Below are positions 53,257 through 62,711 of a stretch of DNA of 64,000 nt, one piece after another. This DNA comes from Enterobacter sp. JUb54 (lineage in GTDB: Bacteria > Pseudomonadota > Gammaproteobacteria > Enterobacterales > Enterobacteriaceae): positions 1,302,001 through 1,366,000 of the forward strand of contig NZ_CP060418.1 in NCBI RefSeq assembly GCF_014298075.1, written 5' to 3'. The notes below the pieces were generated by a model. That model ran no database searches, was not told the origin of the DNA, and was given only the letters and a program-made list of their open reading frames with translations. The first letter of the stretch is position 1. Each line of letters opens with the position of its first letter. The position numbers were made by a program, and so were the translations under genes.

Positions 53257-55036
53257 GTGATGACTCCTTGCTTTTTATATTGGATCTCGCATTTTCAACA
53301 ATGGCAATAAACGCCGTATTCATATCGACGTTGTGGTCTAATCCTGCCATCTGGCGCACCTCTTTCGGCGTTCCGAGCGCCAGCATTTTTCCGGCATCCT
53401 GAATAGCAATACGATCGCAATACTCCGCCTCTTCCATAAAGTGGGTCGTCACGATGATAGTGATCCCTTTATTGGCCAGTTCCCCGATGGTGTACCAGAA
53501 CAGCCTTCTGGCCAGCGGATCGATACCGCTGGTAGGTTCATCAAGGAACACAATCTCGGGTTCATGGAGTAAGGCCACGGCCATGGAAAGCCGTTGCTTG
53601 AAACCTCCCGGCAATTCACCGCTGATGGCATCCGGATTGAGCCCGAACTGATTCAGTGAGGATGCAATCTGGCGGGAAAGCTTTTCGCCTGAGAGGCCAT
53701 AAGCGCCACCAAAAAAGGTCAGGTTTTCTTTGACGCTGAGATTGCTGTAAAGCGCGAATTTTTGTGAGACGTAGCCAATCCTGGCACGGGCTTTTGCCCT
53801 TGCAGTGCGCAGATTCAGCCCGGCGACTTCCAGGTGCCCGCTGGTTGCCGGGAGTAGCCCGCACAGCATGCGAAAGGTCGTGGTTTTACCCGCCCCGTTT
53901 GGCCCAAGCAGCCCAAAGATCTCGCCACGCTTGACGTCAAAAGAGGTGCTGGCGACAGCGGTAAAATCGCCGAACTGGCGCACCAGATCTTTCACGGTGA
54001 TGACCGGCTTCTCATCGTGATGCCCTGCATCACGTGAGGAGACCATGTCAGCTTTTACCGGGGCAGTGGCGGCCGGATCGGCATCTTTCCGCTGTGCCTG
54101 GTGAAGCAGCAGCATAAAGCCGTCTTCCAGCTCAGCGTCACGGGGGGCAGCGCTGACTTGCGCAGGCGTTGTCTTATCGTCAGGTGACTGACAGATAAAG
54201 CGCACCGCATCGCCTTTGGGAACCGCATCCACAATCGTGTCGCGCTTTTCAAGCAGATGTGCCTGGAGCGTTCGAGACTTCGTCCCTTCAGACGGTATCG
54301 CCTGCCATGTCCTGCCTTGCGCTTTCTCTCGCAATGCTTCCGGCGTCCCGGACGCCAGAATTTTGCCCTGATCCATCACGTAAACCTGGGCGCAGCGCTC
54401 AGCCTCATCCATATAGGCGGTGCTGATGATGACGCTCAGATTTTCGTCCTGAACCAGCTGTTCAATGATTTTCCACAGATCGCGGCGCGACAGCGGATCG
54501 ACACCGACACTCGGTTCATCCAGCAACAGCAAATCAGGTGAACGCACCAGTGTGCAGGCCAGCCCCAGCTTTTGCTTCATGCCACCGGACAACTTTCCTG
54601 CGGGACGATCGGTAAAACGCGCCAGGTCGGTAATCGATAATAATCGCGCAAAGCGGGATGCTCTTTCCTGTTGAGCCACGCCATGCAAATCGGCGTAGAG
54701 GTCGAGGTTCTCCTGTACGCTCAAATCCTCATACAGCCCAAACCGCTGCGGCATGTAACTGATCCGGTTCTGCACCGATTGTGGGTCCGTCACCACATCG
54801 GTATCCAGCACCATCAGGCTTCCGGAGGTTGGCGCATAAAGACCGGCGATCAGCCGCTGAAATGTGGTTTTTCCTGCGCCATCCGGGCCGACCAGCGCGG
54901 TCAGTTCGCCTGCGCGTATGCTCAGCGTTAGTCCGCCAAGCGCCCGCGTTTCCGCCATTTTTTTACTGGCTCCCGGAAACACGCGTACCAGATCGCGGGC
55001 GATGACCACATACTGAGCGTCAGTTGTTGCGTTCAT
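53249..55036 (-). CDS. Fused double ABC ATPase (YbhF/RbbA-like)
   Basis: This protein of about 595 residues has two ABC domains. The first has Walker A VGPDGAGKTTFQRL, signature KLSGGMKQKLGLAC and Walker B LLLLDEPSVGVDP. The second has Walker [15 protein letters not shown], signature ELPGGFKQRLSMAV (P for S) and Walker B IVFLDEPTSGIDP. The ATG at 55036 sits within the end of the HlyD gene (17-bp overlap) and is better than the long upstream in-frame extension. It powers the two ABC-2 permeases. The altered signature in the second half may make the two ATP sites unequal. Confidence 0.93.
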   Translation of the reverse strand: MNATTDAQYVVIARDLVRVFPGASKKMAETRALGGLTLSIRAGELTALVGPDGAGKTTFQRLIAGLYAPTSGSLMVLDTDVVTDPQSVQNRISYMPQRFGLYEDLSVQENLDLYADLHGVAQQERASRFARLLSITDLARFTDRPAGKLSGGMKQKLGLACTLVRSPDLLLLDEPSVGVDPLSRRDLWKIIEQLVQDENLSVIISTAYMDEAERCAQVYVMDQGKILASGTPEALREKAQGRTWQAIPSEGTKSRTLQAHLLEKRDTIVDAVPKGDAVRFICQSPDDKTTPAQVSAAPRDAELEDGFMLLLHQAQRKDADPAATAPVKADMVSSRDAGHHDEKPVITVKDLVRQFGDFTAVASTSFDVKRGEIFGLLGPNGAGKTTTFRMLCGLLPATSGHLEVAGLNLRTARAKARARIGYVSQKFALYSNLSVKENLTFFGGAYGLSGEKLSRQIASSLNQFGLNPDAISGELPGGFKQRLSMAVALLHEPEIVFLDEPTSGIDPLARRLFWYTIGELANKGITIIVTTHFMEEAEYCDRIAIQDAGKMLALGTPKEVRQMAGLDHNVDMNTAFIAIVENARSNIKSKESSHA

Positions 55037-56042
55037 TTTGCGTTCCGGTTTTGGTTTCGATGGTAACCGTGGCGGGTTGCCCCATGCGCAACACGTTGTC
55101 CGGGTCGTCAGCAATGACACGCACCTCATAGACAAGCTTTGTGCGTAATTCTTCGGTCTGTACCGATTTGGGTGTGAATTCCGCAACCGAAGCAATAAAA
55201 CCAACCTTGCCTTTAACAGGCTTGTCAGGGAAAGAGTCGGTTATGATCGCTGCGGGCATACCTGCTTTTACCCGGCCTAAATCACTTTCGTTCAACCAGA
55301 CCCGAACCCATTTAGGGGCGCTGAGTGCCAGGGTGAATACCGATTTCTGCGGGCTGGTCATGTCCCCGGTCTCCTGCAGACGGGCCCGCACAACCGCGTC
55401 AACAGGAGCACGCAGTTCGGCCTGTGAAAGCTGATATTGCAATAGCGCCAGCTGCGCCTGAGTGGCACGAACCTGGGCGACGGAGGCTTCTCGTTGTTCG
55501 CTTCGCACCCCTTTTTCCATTAAGGCGAGACTGGCCTGGCGCTCTTTGACGCTGGCCTGAGCAATCCGCAGATTGCTTCTGGCCGTATCAAGCTCCTGCT
55601 TGCTGATTCCTTTGCCACCGGTACTGGCTGAAATACGCTGAATACGGCTGATATCTTCGCTGGCCTTTTGCAGCTGGGCCTGTGCGGATGATAGCTGCGC
55701 CCTGGCCTGTGCCAGCTCTTCCGGCCGAGCCCCCGCTTGTTGTTCACGAACCGTCTGCTTCTGAATATCCAACTGCGCTATCGCCTGTTGCTCCTGAATT
55801 TTCAGGGCTTCGGTATCAAGCGTTGCCACGACCTGCCCGACGGTTACGCGATCGCCTTCATCAACGGCCAGTGAGCGAATGCGACCACTGCTTTCAAATG
55901 CCAGCGAAACCTGGCGGATATCCACGTTTCCATGAAGTGTCAGATGACTCTGGTCGTTATCACTTCTTCCGAAGAGCCAGTAAGCTCCGGCAGCGACAAG
56001 GAGTGCGGCAGCGACGGCTCCGACGATAATTTTTTTATTCAT
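55020..56042 (-). CDS. HlyD/YbhG-type periplasmic adaptor
   Basis: The 340-residue protein has one N-terminal membrane anchor (IIVGAVAAALLVAAGAYWLF), a lipoyl half (LTLHGNVDIRQVSLAFESSG), and a long coiled coil (about residues 80-205; VREQQAGARPEELAQARAQL, LQKASEDISRIQRI). A second lipoyl half and barrel follow (LRAPVDAVVRARLQETGDMT, VRVWLNESDLGRVKAGMPAA). It joins inner-membrane permeases to the outer-membrane channel. It is the first gene of the operon, divergent to the TetR regulator. Confidence 0.93.
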   Translation of the reverse strand: MNKKIIVGAVAAALLVAAGAYWLFGRSDNDQSHLTLHGNVDIRQVSLAFESSGRIRSLAVDEGDRVTVGQVVATLDTEALKIQEQQAIAQLDIQKQTVREQQAGARPEELAQARAQLSSAQAQLQKASEDISRIQRISASTGGKGISKQELDTARSNLRIAQASVKERQASLALMEKGVRSEQREASVAQVRATQAQLALLQYQLSQAELRAPVDAVVRARLQETGDMTSPQKSVFTLALSAPKWVRVWLNESDLGRVKAGMPAAIITDSFPDKPVKGKVGFIASVAEFTPKSVQTEELRTKLVYEVRVIADDPDNVLRMGQPATVTIETKTGTQNERNN

Positions 56043-56075
56043 AGCAAACGTGTCCTGAGGTTCCCTGAGATAGAT

Positions 56076-56096
56076 AGTTTAAATTTAATTTAAACT
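56076..56096. promoter_or_regulatory. Palindromic operator between exporter operon and TetR gene
   Basis: AGTTTAAATT (56076-56085) and its exact complement AATTTAAACT (56087-56096) flank a central T. It lies 34 bp from the HlyD start and 60 bp from the TetR start, in the only shared control region. It is a natural binding site for the TetR dimer, repressing both directions. Confidence 0.7.
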
Positions 56097-56155
56097 TTAA
56101 TTGTGTAATAATAAACCCCTCATTAGCAAAATCGCAGATCAGGAAATTGAGAATC

Positions 56156-56794
56156 ATGGGCAGAGCACGTCGAAGCGATGGAGATGTAACCCGGGAAAAC
56201 ATCCTCGAGGCGGCAGGAGAACTCATTGCAGAGAAAGGATTTGCGCAGACCACCAACAAAGAGATAGCCAAAAAAGCAGGCGTTGATCTTGCCGCAATCA
56301 ACTATCACTTTGGTGGCCGGGATGGGCTCTATCTCGCCGTGCTGACGCTTGCCCATCACCATTATCTGGACGGTGACCAGCTGGCTGAACTTGCGGCATC
56401 TGAGCGCTCTTCTGAAGAGAAGTTAGGTGTTTTTCTCGAAACGTTTCTGACCAAGCTGAGTAACCCTGATGACTGGCATGGGCGTGTGTTTGCCCGTGAG
56501 CTTTTGGCGCCTTCCGTACAGCTAGGCGATTTTGTGAATACCGAAGGGGCAAAAAAGATTCAGGCTGTACGGCGGATTGTTGGTGAAGCTGCCGGGCTTG
56601 CTGAAGATGATCCTCGTCTCCTTCCATGCATGTTGAGCGTGGTTGCCCCCTGCATGATGCTGATGGTGGCAGGCAATCGCATGCCAGGGCCAGTACAGGA
56701 GATTGTTGCCATGCAGGCTAAGGCGCTCACCTCTCACTTTACACTTTTCTCCCTTGCTGGGTTAAAGGCTATTCGTGAGCACAGCAATCAGTAA
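56156..56794 (+). CDS. TetR-family regulator (CecR-like)
   Basis: The 212-residue protein has a TetR helix-turn-helix (ILEAAGELIAEKGFAQTTNK, IAKKAGVDLAAINYHFGGRD) and a CecR-type C-terminal domain (FLTKLSNPDDWHGRVFAREL, SVVAPCMMLMVAGNRMPG). In Escherichia coli CecR (YbiH) is linked to a ybhGFSR exporter of the same composition as the operon here. It is divergent from that operon and probably represses it by binding the palindrome at 56076. The ATG at 56156 fits the domain start better than the TTG at 56147. The ligand is probably an exported toxic compound. Confidence 0.92.
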   Translation: MGRARRSDGDVTRENILEAAGELIAEKGFAQTTNKEIAKKAGVDLAAINYHFGGRDGLYLAVLTLAHHHYLDGDQLAELAASERSSEEKLGVFLETFLTKLSNPDDWHGRVFARELLAPSVQLGDFVNTEGAKKIQAVRRIVGEAAGLAEDDPRLLPCMLSVVAPCMMLMVAGNRMPGPVQEIVAMQAKALTSHFTLFSLAGLKAIREHSNQ

Positions 56795-56949
56795 GGTTGC
56801 AGAAAGCGTGATTAGCAGGACGAACTGACCGTTGATGCGATCGAGCGGACGCTTGTGGAAGTCGTCACGCTCGCTCACAGAACCGTATTTTCGGCATTTA
56901 CCGTACAACAGGTCATTATTTACGTGACACTGTCACTTACCATGTCAGA

Positions 56950-57666
56950 TCAAGTCACCCCAAGATAAGCATTTCTGACCTCAGGGTTGTTTAACAGCTC
57001 CCTGCCCGTGCCGCTCAGTTGGATCTGGCCGTTAACCATCACATAGGCGCGATCGGAGAGCTTCAGCGCGTGATGCGCATTTTGCTCCACCAGGAACAGC
57101 GTCATGCCCTGCTGCGTCAACTCGCGCAGGATCTGGAAAATCTGCTTCACCACCAGCGGCGCCAGTCCGAGGCTGGGTTCATCCAGCAGCAACAGTTTGG
57201 GGCGGCTCATTAATGCGCGGGCAATCGCCAGCATCTGCTGTTCGCCGCCGGAGAGCGTCATGGCACGCTGGGATCGGCGTTCCTCCAGACGGGGAAACAG
57301 CTGGTACATCCGCGCCTTATCCTCGTTTTGATAGCGGTTGCCGATGGGGATGGTCCCCATCAACAGATTTTCCTCAACGGTCATGTCGGCAAAGATCCGC
57401 CGCCCCTCCGGGGCCTGGGCAATCCCGTTGCTGGCGATAAAGTGGGTAGACTGGCGGCTGATATCTTCCCCGCGATAGCGAATTTGCCCCTCGGCGATGC
57501 GCGGTTGGCCGAAAATAGACATCAGCAGCGTCGATTTACCGGCGCCGTTGGCGCCAATCAGCGCCACCGTCTCCCCTTCATTGACCGTTAACGAGACCTG
57601 CTTCAGCGCCTGAATCTGGCCGTAAAACACGTCAACCTGACGAAACTCAAGCAACGGCTGGTTCAT
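56950..57666 (-). CDS. livF: Branched-chain amino acid ABC transporter ATPase LivF
   Basis: This 238-residue ATPase has Walker A LIGANGAGKSTLLMSI, signature TLSGGEQQMLAIARAL and Walker B LLLLDEPSLGLAP, with LVEQNAHHALKLSDRAYVM after. It is the smaller of the two Liv ATPases. It energises import of leucine, isoleucine and valine or related amides at the inner membrane. It overlaps livG by ATGA and is the last gene of the operon. Confidence 0.95.
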   Translation of the reverse strand: MNQPLLEFRQVDVFYGQIQALKQVSLTVNEGETVALIGANGAGKSTLLMSIFGQPRIAEGQIRYRGEDISRQSTHFIASNGIAQAPEGRRIFADMTVEENLLMGTIPIGNRYQNEDKARMYQLFPRLEERRSQRAMTLSGGEQQMLAIARALMSRPKLLLLDEPSLGLAPLVVKQIFQILRELTQQGMTLFLVEQNAHHALKLSDRAYVMVNGQIQLSGTGRELLNNPEVRNAYLGVT

Positions 57667-58538
57667 TCGGCGATCTCCTCTTCATCCGTGCCCAGATAGG
57701 CCGCAATCACGCTGGTGTTCGACTGGATTTCCTTCGGCTCGCCGCGGGCGATCACATCGCCATGATCGAGGACGATGACATGATCGGAAATCTCCATCAC
57801 CATCCCCATGTCATGCTCAATCAGCAGCACCGTGACGCCATGATGCTGGCGCAGGAAGCGGATAATCTTGCTCAGGGTTTGCGTTTCCACCGGGTTAAGA
57901 CCGGCGGCGGGTTCATCCAGACAGATCATCTCCGGCCCGGTACACATCGCCCGGGCGATCTCCAGCCGCCGCTGTTGACCATAGGAGAGCGTGCCCGCCA
58001 GCAGGTTTGCGCAATCCACCATGCCGACCACCTCCAGCCAGTAAAAGGCCCGGTCCAGCGCCTGGTTCTCCGCCTGACGGTAGCCACGGGTATTTAAGAT
58101 CCCCGCCAGCAAATTACGATTGACCTGCATATGCTGGGCCACCAGCAGGTTTTCAATCACCGACATGTCGCGAAACAGTCGGATGTTCTGGAAGGTCCGC
58201 GCCAGCCCCGCCCGGTTCACCAGATGGGTCCCGCCAAACATCTTGTAATAGAGGCGGCTGCCCAACGCCGACGGATGGAGAAAATCGGCCGGGTGGATCT
58301 TTTGCCCCAGCACCTGAATCACATCGGTCATTTTGGTCCGGGCATGCAAGCGGATGGCCCCGCCGGTAGCGCGATAAAAGCCGGTCAGGCAGTTAAACAC
58401 CGTGGTTTTCCCGGCGCCGTTTGGGCCAATCAGCGCGGTAATTGACCCTCTCTTTACCTCAAGGTTGACGTCATTCAGGGCTTTAATTCCGCCAAAATGC
58501 ATCATCAGATGCTCAACCTGCAAAATGTTGTCACTCAT
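57663..58538 (-). CDS. livG: Branched-chain amino acid ABC transporter ATPase LivG
   Basis: The 291-residue ATPase has Walker [17 protein letters not shown], an insertion typical of LivG after the Walker A region, signature [16 protein letters not shown] and Walker [14 protein letters not shown], with [20 protein letters not shown] downstream. It pairs with LivF. It overlaps livF and livM by 4 bp each, so translation is coupled. Confidence 0.95.
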   Translation of the reverse strand: MSDNILQVEHLMMHFGGIKALNDVNLEVKRGSITALIGPNGAGKTTVFNCLTGFYRATGGAIRLHARTKMTDVIQVLGQKIHPADFLHPSALGSRLYYKMFGGTHLVNRAGLARTFQNIRLFRDMSVIENLLVAQHMQVNRNLLAGILNTRGYRQAENQALDRAFYWLEVVGMVDCANLLAGTLSYGQQRRLEIARAMCTGPEMICLDEPAAGLNPVETQTLSKIIRFLRQHHGVTVLLIEHDMGMVMEISDHVIVLDHGDVIARGEPKEIQSNTSVIAAYLGTDEEEIAE

Positions 58539-59821
58539 GGCGCCACTCCCTTACGTACCGCCACCCCGGTGCGGCTGGTACGTACCAGCCCCCGAGGCCG
58601 CCAGATCATCATCAGCACCATTAATACGCCAAACAGCAGCACCCGATACTCATCAAAACCACGCAGCAGCTCCGGCGCCACCGTCAGCACGAAGGCCGCC
58701 AGTACCACCCCAAGGGTCGATCCCATGCCGCCCAGCACCACGATCGCCAGAATCAGCGCCGACTCGAAGAAGGTAAACGACGTCGGGTTGACGAACCCCT
58801 GATAGGTGGCAAAAAAGACCCCGGCAATCCCGGCCGTCGACGCCCCCAGCATAAATGCCGAGAGTTTCACCAGCACATGGTTCAGCCCCATCGCCCGACA
58901 GGCGATCTCATCTTCGCGCAGCGCCTCCCAGGCGCGGCCGATGGGCATCCGCGTCAGGCGATGTTTAATGAACAGCACCAGCAGCACCACCAGACAGAGC
59001 ACGCCGTAGATAAAGATAAACTTGAGGTTAGGGTTATAGCTGATGTGAAAAAACTCGTGGATCGGCACCCCGCCGTCTTTTGCCCGTCGGCCAAATTCGA
59101 GGCCAAACAGCGTCGGCGCAGGGACTGACACACCGTTAGGCCCGCCGGTAAAGCTGACCCAGTTGTTGAGCACCAGGCGGATAATCTCGCCAAAGCCGAG
59201 GGTGACGATCGCCAGATAGTCGCCATGCATACGCAGTACCGGGAACCCCAGTAACGCCCCCGCCAGCGCGGCCATAATGGCGCCAATCGGCAGCATCGCC
59301 CAGAACCCCAGCCCGAGATACTGATAGCCGAGCGCCAGACCATAGGCGCCAATGGCATAGAACGCCACGTAACCCAGATCCAGCAGCCCCGCCAGACCGA
59401 CCACGATATTCAATCCCAGACCGAGCAGCACGTAAATAAGCCCGAGGATCGCCACCGTCAGCAGGTATTTCGTGGCGATGAACGGAAAGGCCAACGCCAC
59501 CACCATCAGCAGAGGCAGGATCCAACGCAGGCGTGAACGATAGCCAACCTGACGCACGTAGACACCATCATCCGCCCCTTCAAAGCGGGCGAGAAACTGA
59601 CGGCCGCGACGGCTTTGCAACAGCAAGCTGAGCGCCAGTCGCCCGACCATCACAATCCCGACCAGCACCGCTACGCGATGCGTCGACATATTGAAACTGT
59701 AACCCTTGAGAACAATGCCCACGACCGGGCCAAAGACAACCAGCGCACACAATCCGGCCAGGACGCTATCAATCAGGCTACGCCTGATGTCGAGCCCTGG
59801 CTGACGGGATACTTCAGCCAT
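58535..59821 (-). CDS. livM: Branched-chain amino acid ABC permease LivM
   Basis: The 428-residue permease has about ten membrane helices and the LivM motif in [20 protein letters not shown]. Its coupling segment is [20 protein letters not shown], followed by [20 protein letters not shown] and [20 protein letters not shown]. The long N-terminal extension fits enterobacterial LivM. With LivH it forms the inner-membrane channel. The upstream livH stop is 10 bp away. Confidence 0.95.
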   Translation of the reverse strand: MAEVSRQPGLDIRRSLIDSVLAGLCALVVFGPVVGIVLKGYSFNMSTHRVAVLVGIVMVGRLALSLLLQSRRGRQFLARFEGADDGVYVRQVGYRSRLRWILPLLMVVALAFPFIATKYLLTVAILGLIYVLLGLGLNIVVGLAGLLDLGYVAFYAIGAYGLALGYQYLGLGFWAMLPIGAIMAALAGALLGFPVLRMHGDYLAIVTLGFGEIIRLVLNNWVSFTGGPNGVSVPAPTLFGLEFGRRAKDGGVPIHEFFHISYNPNLKFIFIYGVLCLVVLLVLFIKHRLTRMPIGRAWEALREDEIACRAMGLNHVLVKLSAFMLGASTAGIAGVFFATYQGFVNPTSFTFFESALILAIVVLGGMGSTLGVVLAAFVLTVAPELLRGFDEYRVLLFGVLMVLMMIWRPRGLVRTSRTGVAVRKGVAP

Positions 59822-59831
59822 GTTTTACCCC

Positions 59832-60746
59832 TTAAACCTTGGCAACCATTGGACGACCCAGCAGCCCTTGCGGACGGAAAATCAGGATCGCCACCAGCAG
59901 AGCGAAGGAAAACACATCTTTGTAATCAGAGTTCACCAGCCCGGCAAACTGCGCCTCGGCAACGCCCAGGAGCAAACCGCCCAGCATCGCACCCGGTAAC
60001 GAACCAATTCCCCCCAGCACCGCGGCGGTAAAGGCCTTGATCCCGATAATAAAGCCGATATAAAAATCGAAGGTGCCATAGTTCATGGTGACCAGCACGC
60101 CGGCCAGCCCGGCCATCGCCGCGCCAATCACAAAGACCAGCGAGATAACCCGGTCGGTGTTAATCCCGAGGATCGCCGCCATACGCCGGTCCTGCTGTGT
60201 CGCCCGGCAGATCCTCCCGAGACGGGTGTACTGAATCACCCAGGTCAGGACGATCATCCCGACCAGCGCCGCCGCGAGGATAAACAGCTTGGTCCAGGTG
60301 ATTTGCACAATGCCGTCGCCTACGTCAAAACGCAGAACGCCGGTGATAAGGGTCGGGATCCCCTGCTGATTAGGGCCCTGACTGATTTGCACATAGTTTT
60401 GCAGAATAAGGGACATGCCGATGGCCGAGATCAGCGGAGCCAGTCGGGTGGAGTTACGCAGCGGCCGGTAGGCAATGCGTTCAATGGTCCAGCCATAAAC
60501 GCCGGTCACGACAATGGTGAACACCAGGGTGCCGAAGATCAGTAAAGGGAACGAGTGGATGCCAAAATAAGAGAGTAATGCCAGCCCGATAGCGCACAGG
60601 TAGGCTGAGACCATATACACCTCGCCGTGGGCGAAGTTAATCATACCGATGATGCCATAAACCATGGTGTAGCCAATCGCTATCAGACCGTATACGGCCC
60701 CCAGCGTCAGCCCATTGATCAGTTGTTGCAGAAAAAACGCTTCCAT
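59832..60746 (-). CDS. livH: Branched-chain amino acid ABC permease LivH
   Basis: The protein of 304 residues starts MEAFFLQQLINGLTLGAVYG and has the LivH motif AIGYTMVYGIIGMINFAHGE, the coupling segment ICRATQQDRRMAAILGINTD, and AVLGGIGSLPGAMLGGLLLG. The ATG at 60746 has AGGATGG upstream and matches the usual LivH start; in-frame extensions to 60785 are probably not translated. It forms the channel with LivM. Confidence 0.95.
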   Translation of the reverse strand: MEAFFLQQLINGLTLGAVYGLIAIGYTMVYGIIGMINFAHGEVYMVSAYLCAIGLALLSYFGIHSFPLLIFGTLVFTIVVTGVYGWTIERIAYRPLRNSTRLAPLISAIGMSLILQNYVQISQGPNQQGIPTLITGVLRFDVGDGIVQITWTKLFILAAALVGMIVLTWVIQYTRLGRICRATQQDRRMAAILGINTDRVISLVFVIGAAMAGLAGVLVTMNYGTFDFYIGFIIGIKAFTAAVLGGIGSLPGAMLGGLLLGVAEAQFAGLVNSDYKDVFSFALLVAILIFRPQGLLGRPMVAKV

Positions 60747-60855
60747 AGACACCATCCTGCCGGTAAACAGGCAGCGACGGCGCATCCCGCCATACGCTGC
60801 CTTTTTTACGAGTCACACCCTTTGTTATTCCAGGGCCGGAAAAGTCAGTTAGCCG

Positions 60856-61971
60856 TTAAAGCTGATGATATTTGCCTTTGTCATCCCACTGATAAACGAC
60901 GTAATCCGACACTTTCAGGTCGCCTTTACCATCCCAGGCTTTTTTACCCATCACGGTATCGACGCTATTGGTTTTCAGCCATTCGCTGGCTTTGGCGTTA
61001 TCGGTCCCGACAGCGTTATAGGCGGCGGCAATTGCCTGAATAGAAGCATAGGCATACAGGGTGTAGCCTTCCGGTTCAAAACCGCTGGCGCGGAATTTTT
61101 CAATCACCGTTTTCCCTTCAGGGATCGTGCGCGGATCTTTACCGAAGGTCATCAGCACTCCGTTGGTGAACTGCGGACCACCGGCGGCAGTGACCAGCTC
61201 TTCCGTAACCACACAGTCGCCGGAGAAGAATTTGGCCTGAACGCCCTGTTCTCTCATCTGGCGAACCAGCGGACCGGCTTCCGGATGGCAGCCGCCGAAG
61301 AAGACCACGTCAGGCTTGAGCGCACCAATCTTGGTGACCAGCGCGTTGAAATCCTTTTCGCCACGGGATAAGCCCTCGTACAGCACTTCTTTGGTGCCAC
61401 GCTTCGCCAACGCGGCACGGGTGGCATCCGCCAGCCCCTGGCCGTAGGTGTCTTTATCATGGATCACGGCGATTTTTTTAGCCTTCAGCACATCCAGCAT
61501 ATAGTTCGCCGCGATGGCCCCCTGCTGATCGTCACGACCGCACATCCGGAACATATCCTTCATGCCGCGCTCGGTGATTAACGGGTTAGTCGAGCCAGGG
61601 GTGATGGTCAGAATACCGGCCTCGTCATACACTTCTGATGCTGGCATGGTCGAGGAAGAACAGAAGTGACCCACCACCGCAGAAACCCCGGACTCATCGA
61701 CCAGACGGTTGGCCACCGCCACCGCCTGTTTCGGTTCGCAGGCATCGTCGCCCTGAACCAGAACAATTTTCTCGCCTTTGATTCCTCCTGCCGCATTAAT
61801 ATCCGCGACCGCCTGCGATGCCCCTTTCCAGTACTGGGCGCCATAGGTGGCGTTGGGGCCGGTGAACGGTCCGGCGACGCCTATTTTCACATCCGCCTGT
61901 GCGTAAAATGCCACGCTCATACAACCCGCAATCGCAAAATGAAGCGCTAACTTTTTAAGTTTCAGAGACAT
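60856..61971 (-). CDS. livK: Branched-chain amino acid periplasmic binding protein
   Basis: This 371-residue protein has a signal peptide (LALHFAIAGCMSVAFYAQA) and a Leu/Ile/Val-binding domain: VKIGVAGPFTGPNATYGAQY, a disulfide pair (C in GDDACEPKQA and in VGHFCSSST), and GVFFGGCHPEAG-like core strands. It delivers the amino acid to LivHMGF from the periplasm. It could equally be named livJ; the two cannot be told apart here. A gap of about 110 bp to livH allows lower expression of the membrane genes than of the binding protein. Confidence 0.93.
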   Translation of the reverse strand: MSLKLKKLALHFAIAGCMSVAFYAQADVKIGVAGPFTGPNATYGAQYWKGASQAVADINAAGGIKGEKIVLVQGDDACEPKQAVAVANRLVDESGVSAVVGHFCSSSTMPASEVYDEAGILTITPGSTNPLITERGMKDMFRMCGRDDQQGAIAANYMLDVLKAKKIAVIHDKDTYGQGLADATRAALAKRGTKEVLYEGLSRGEKDFNALVTKIGALKPDVVFFGGCHPEAGPLVRQMREQGVQAKFFSGDCVVTEELVTAAGGPQFTNGVLMTFGKDPRTIPEGKTVIEKFRASGFEPEGYTLYAYASIQAIAAAYNAVGTDNAKASEWLKTNSVDTVMGKKAWDGKGDLKVSDYVVYQWDDKGKYHQL

Positions 61972-62711
61972 TCGATATTCCTCAGCGATCTATAGCCTGG
62001 CGCCATTTCATGGCGCGGAAAATATCATTTACTGTTTGGTATGTGCCGTATACACCCTCAATAATTCGCGTTGCCTGTCGGCGGCAAGACCGTATATTCC
62101 CAGGCGCTTACTCAGGTAAGTGACTGGGGTGACAAATCTGTCTGGAACAGATTTGAACGCTGCGAGCAGCGGCCCTGATAAGGGTGAGGCTCATGGATGA
62201 GCCGAATAGCCGGTGCAGCCAACATCCAGGCAACGTGAAGAATGACGGGTATATCCGGGGTGGAAGAAGCAATAATCCCGCCAGAGAGAAATGACAAGCC
62301 AGATCGCTTACTAATGGATAGAGGTAACGCGTGGTAGCCACGCGTACCGCCTCCGGCTAACGTGCATTTCAGTACAAGTCAGGAGGTCTGTTGCCATCAC
62401 GTGGCGAGTCGGGAACTGAGGCGTCCATATTAGCCAGCGAGCTAAACATAGCTGCTCTTTTTCGCCGTTGCGCACTGGCCTGGTGCAAAAGTGCGAAAAT
62501 GATCATGAGAGTGAATAATTTTGTTGCAGTAGTGTGAACAAACTAACAAGAAGTTAATAGAAATCAAGGCGTGCCTCGCCAGGCGCTGGCGGAAACGGAA
62601 ATTTCACGCTATGTGCGCCAACGGGATCGCCGGGATACCGTCGCGCTGATTGACTTAGCCGCGCATCATAGGACAATGTCCCTTTTGCAACTCTTTCACG
62701 AGCTGGCGTAT
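61972..62711. other. Intergenic region between the Liv operon and digH
   Basis: About 740 bp. It holds the Liv promoter region (61972-62090), the hairpin repeat listed at 62095-62345, and a segment (62571-62675) whose plus frame is open and in phase with digH (RQALAETEISRYVRQRDRRD). The latter looks coding but matches no family known to me; it may be a remnant tail of a deleted gene. Confidence 0.5.
62095..62345. repeat. Array of perfect hairpins, probable dispersed enterobacterial repeat
   Basis: Six near or perfect inverted repeats follow in series: CTTAC-TCAG-GTAAG (62107-62120, flanked by CCCAG and CTGGG), AAATCTGT/ACAGATTT (62134-62154), CGCTGC/GCAGCG (62158-62171), CCCT/AGGG (62173-62184), GGCTCAT/ATGAGCC (62188-62203), and ACGCGTGG/CCACGCGT (62327-62345). 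The words CTTACTCAGGTAAGTGACTG and GAATGACGGGTATATCC resemble a highly repeated intergenic element of Serratia, Yersinia and Photorhabdus from memory. There is no coding frame. It may be a miniature mobile element or structured RNA. Confidence 0.6.

Noticed and set aside
56795..56949. Minus-strand frame reading RDDFHKRPLDRINGQFVLL
   Set aside because: About 50 codons, no start, no recognisable family, and it runs into the reverse of the TetR gene; too weak to annotate as a remnant.
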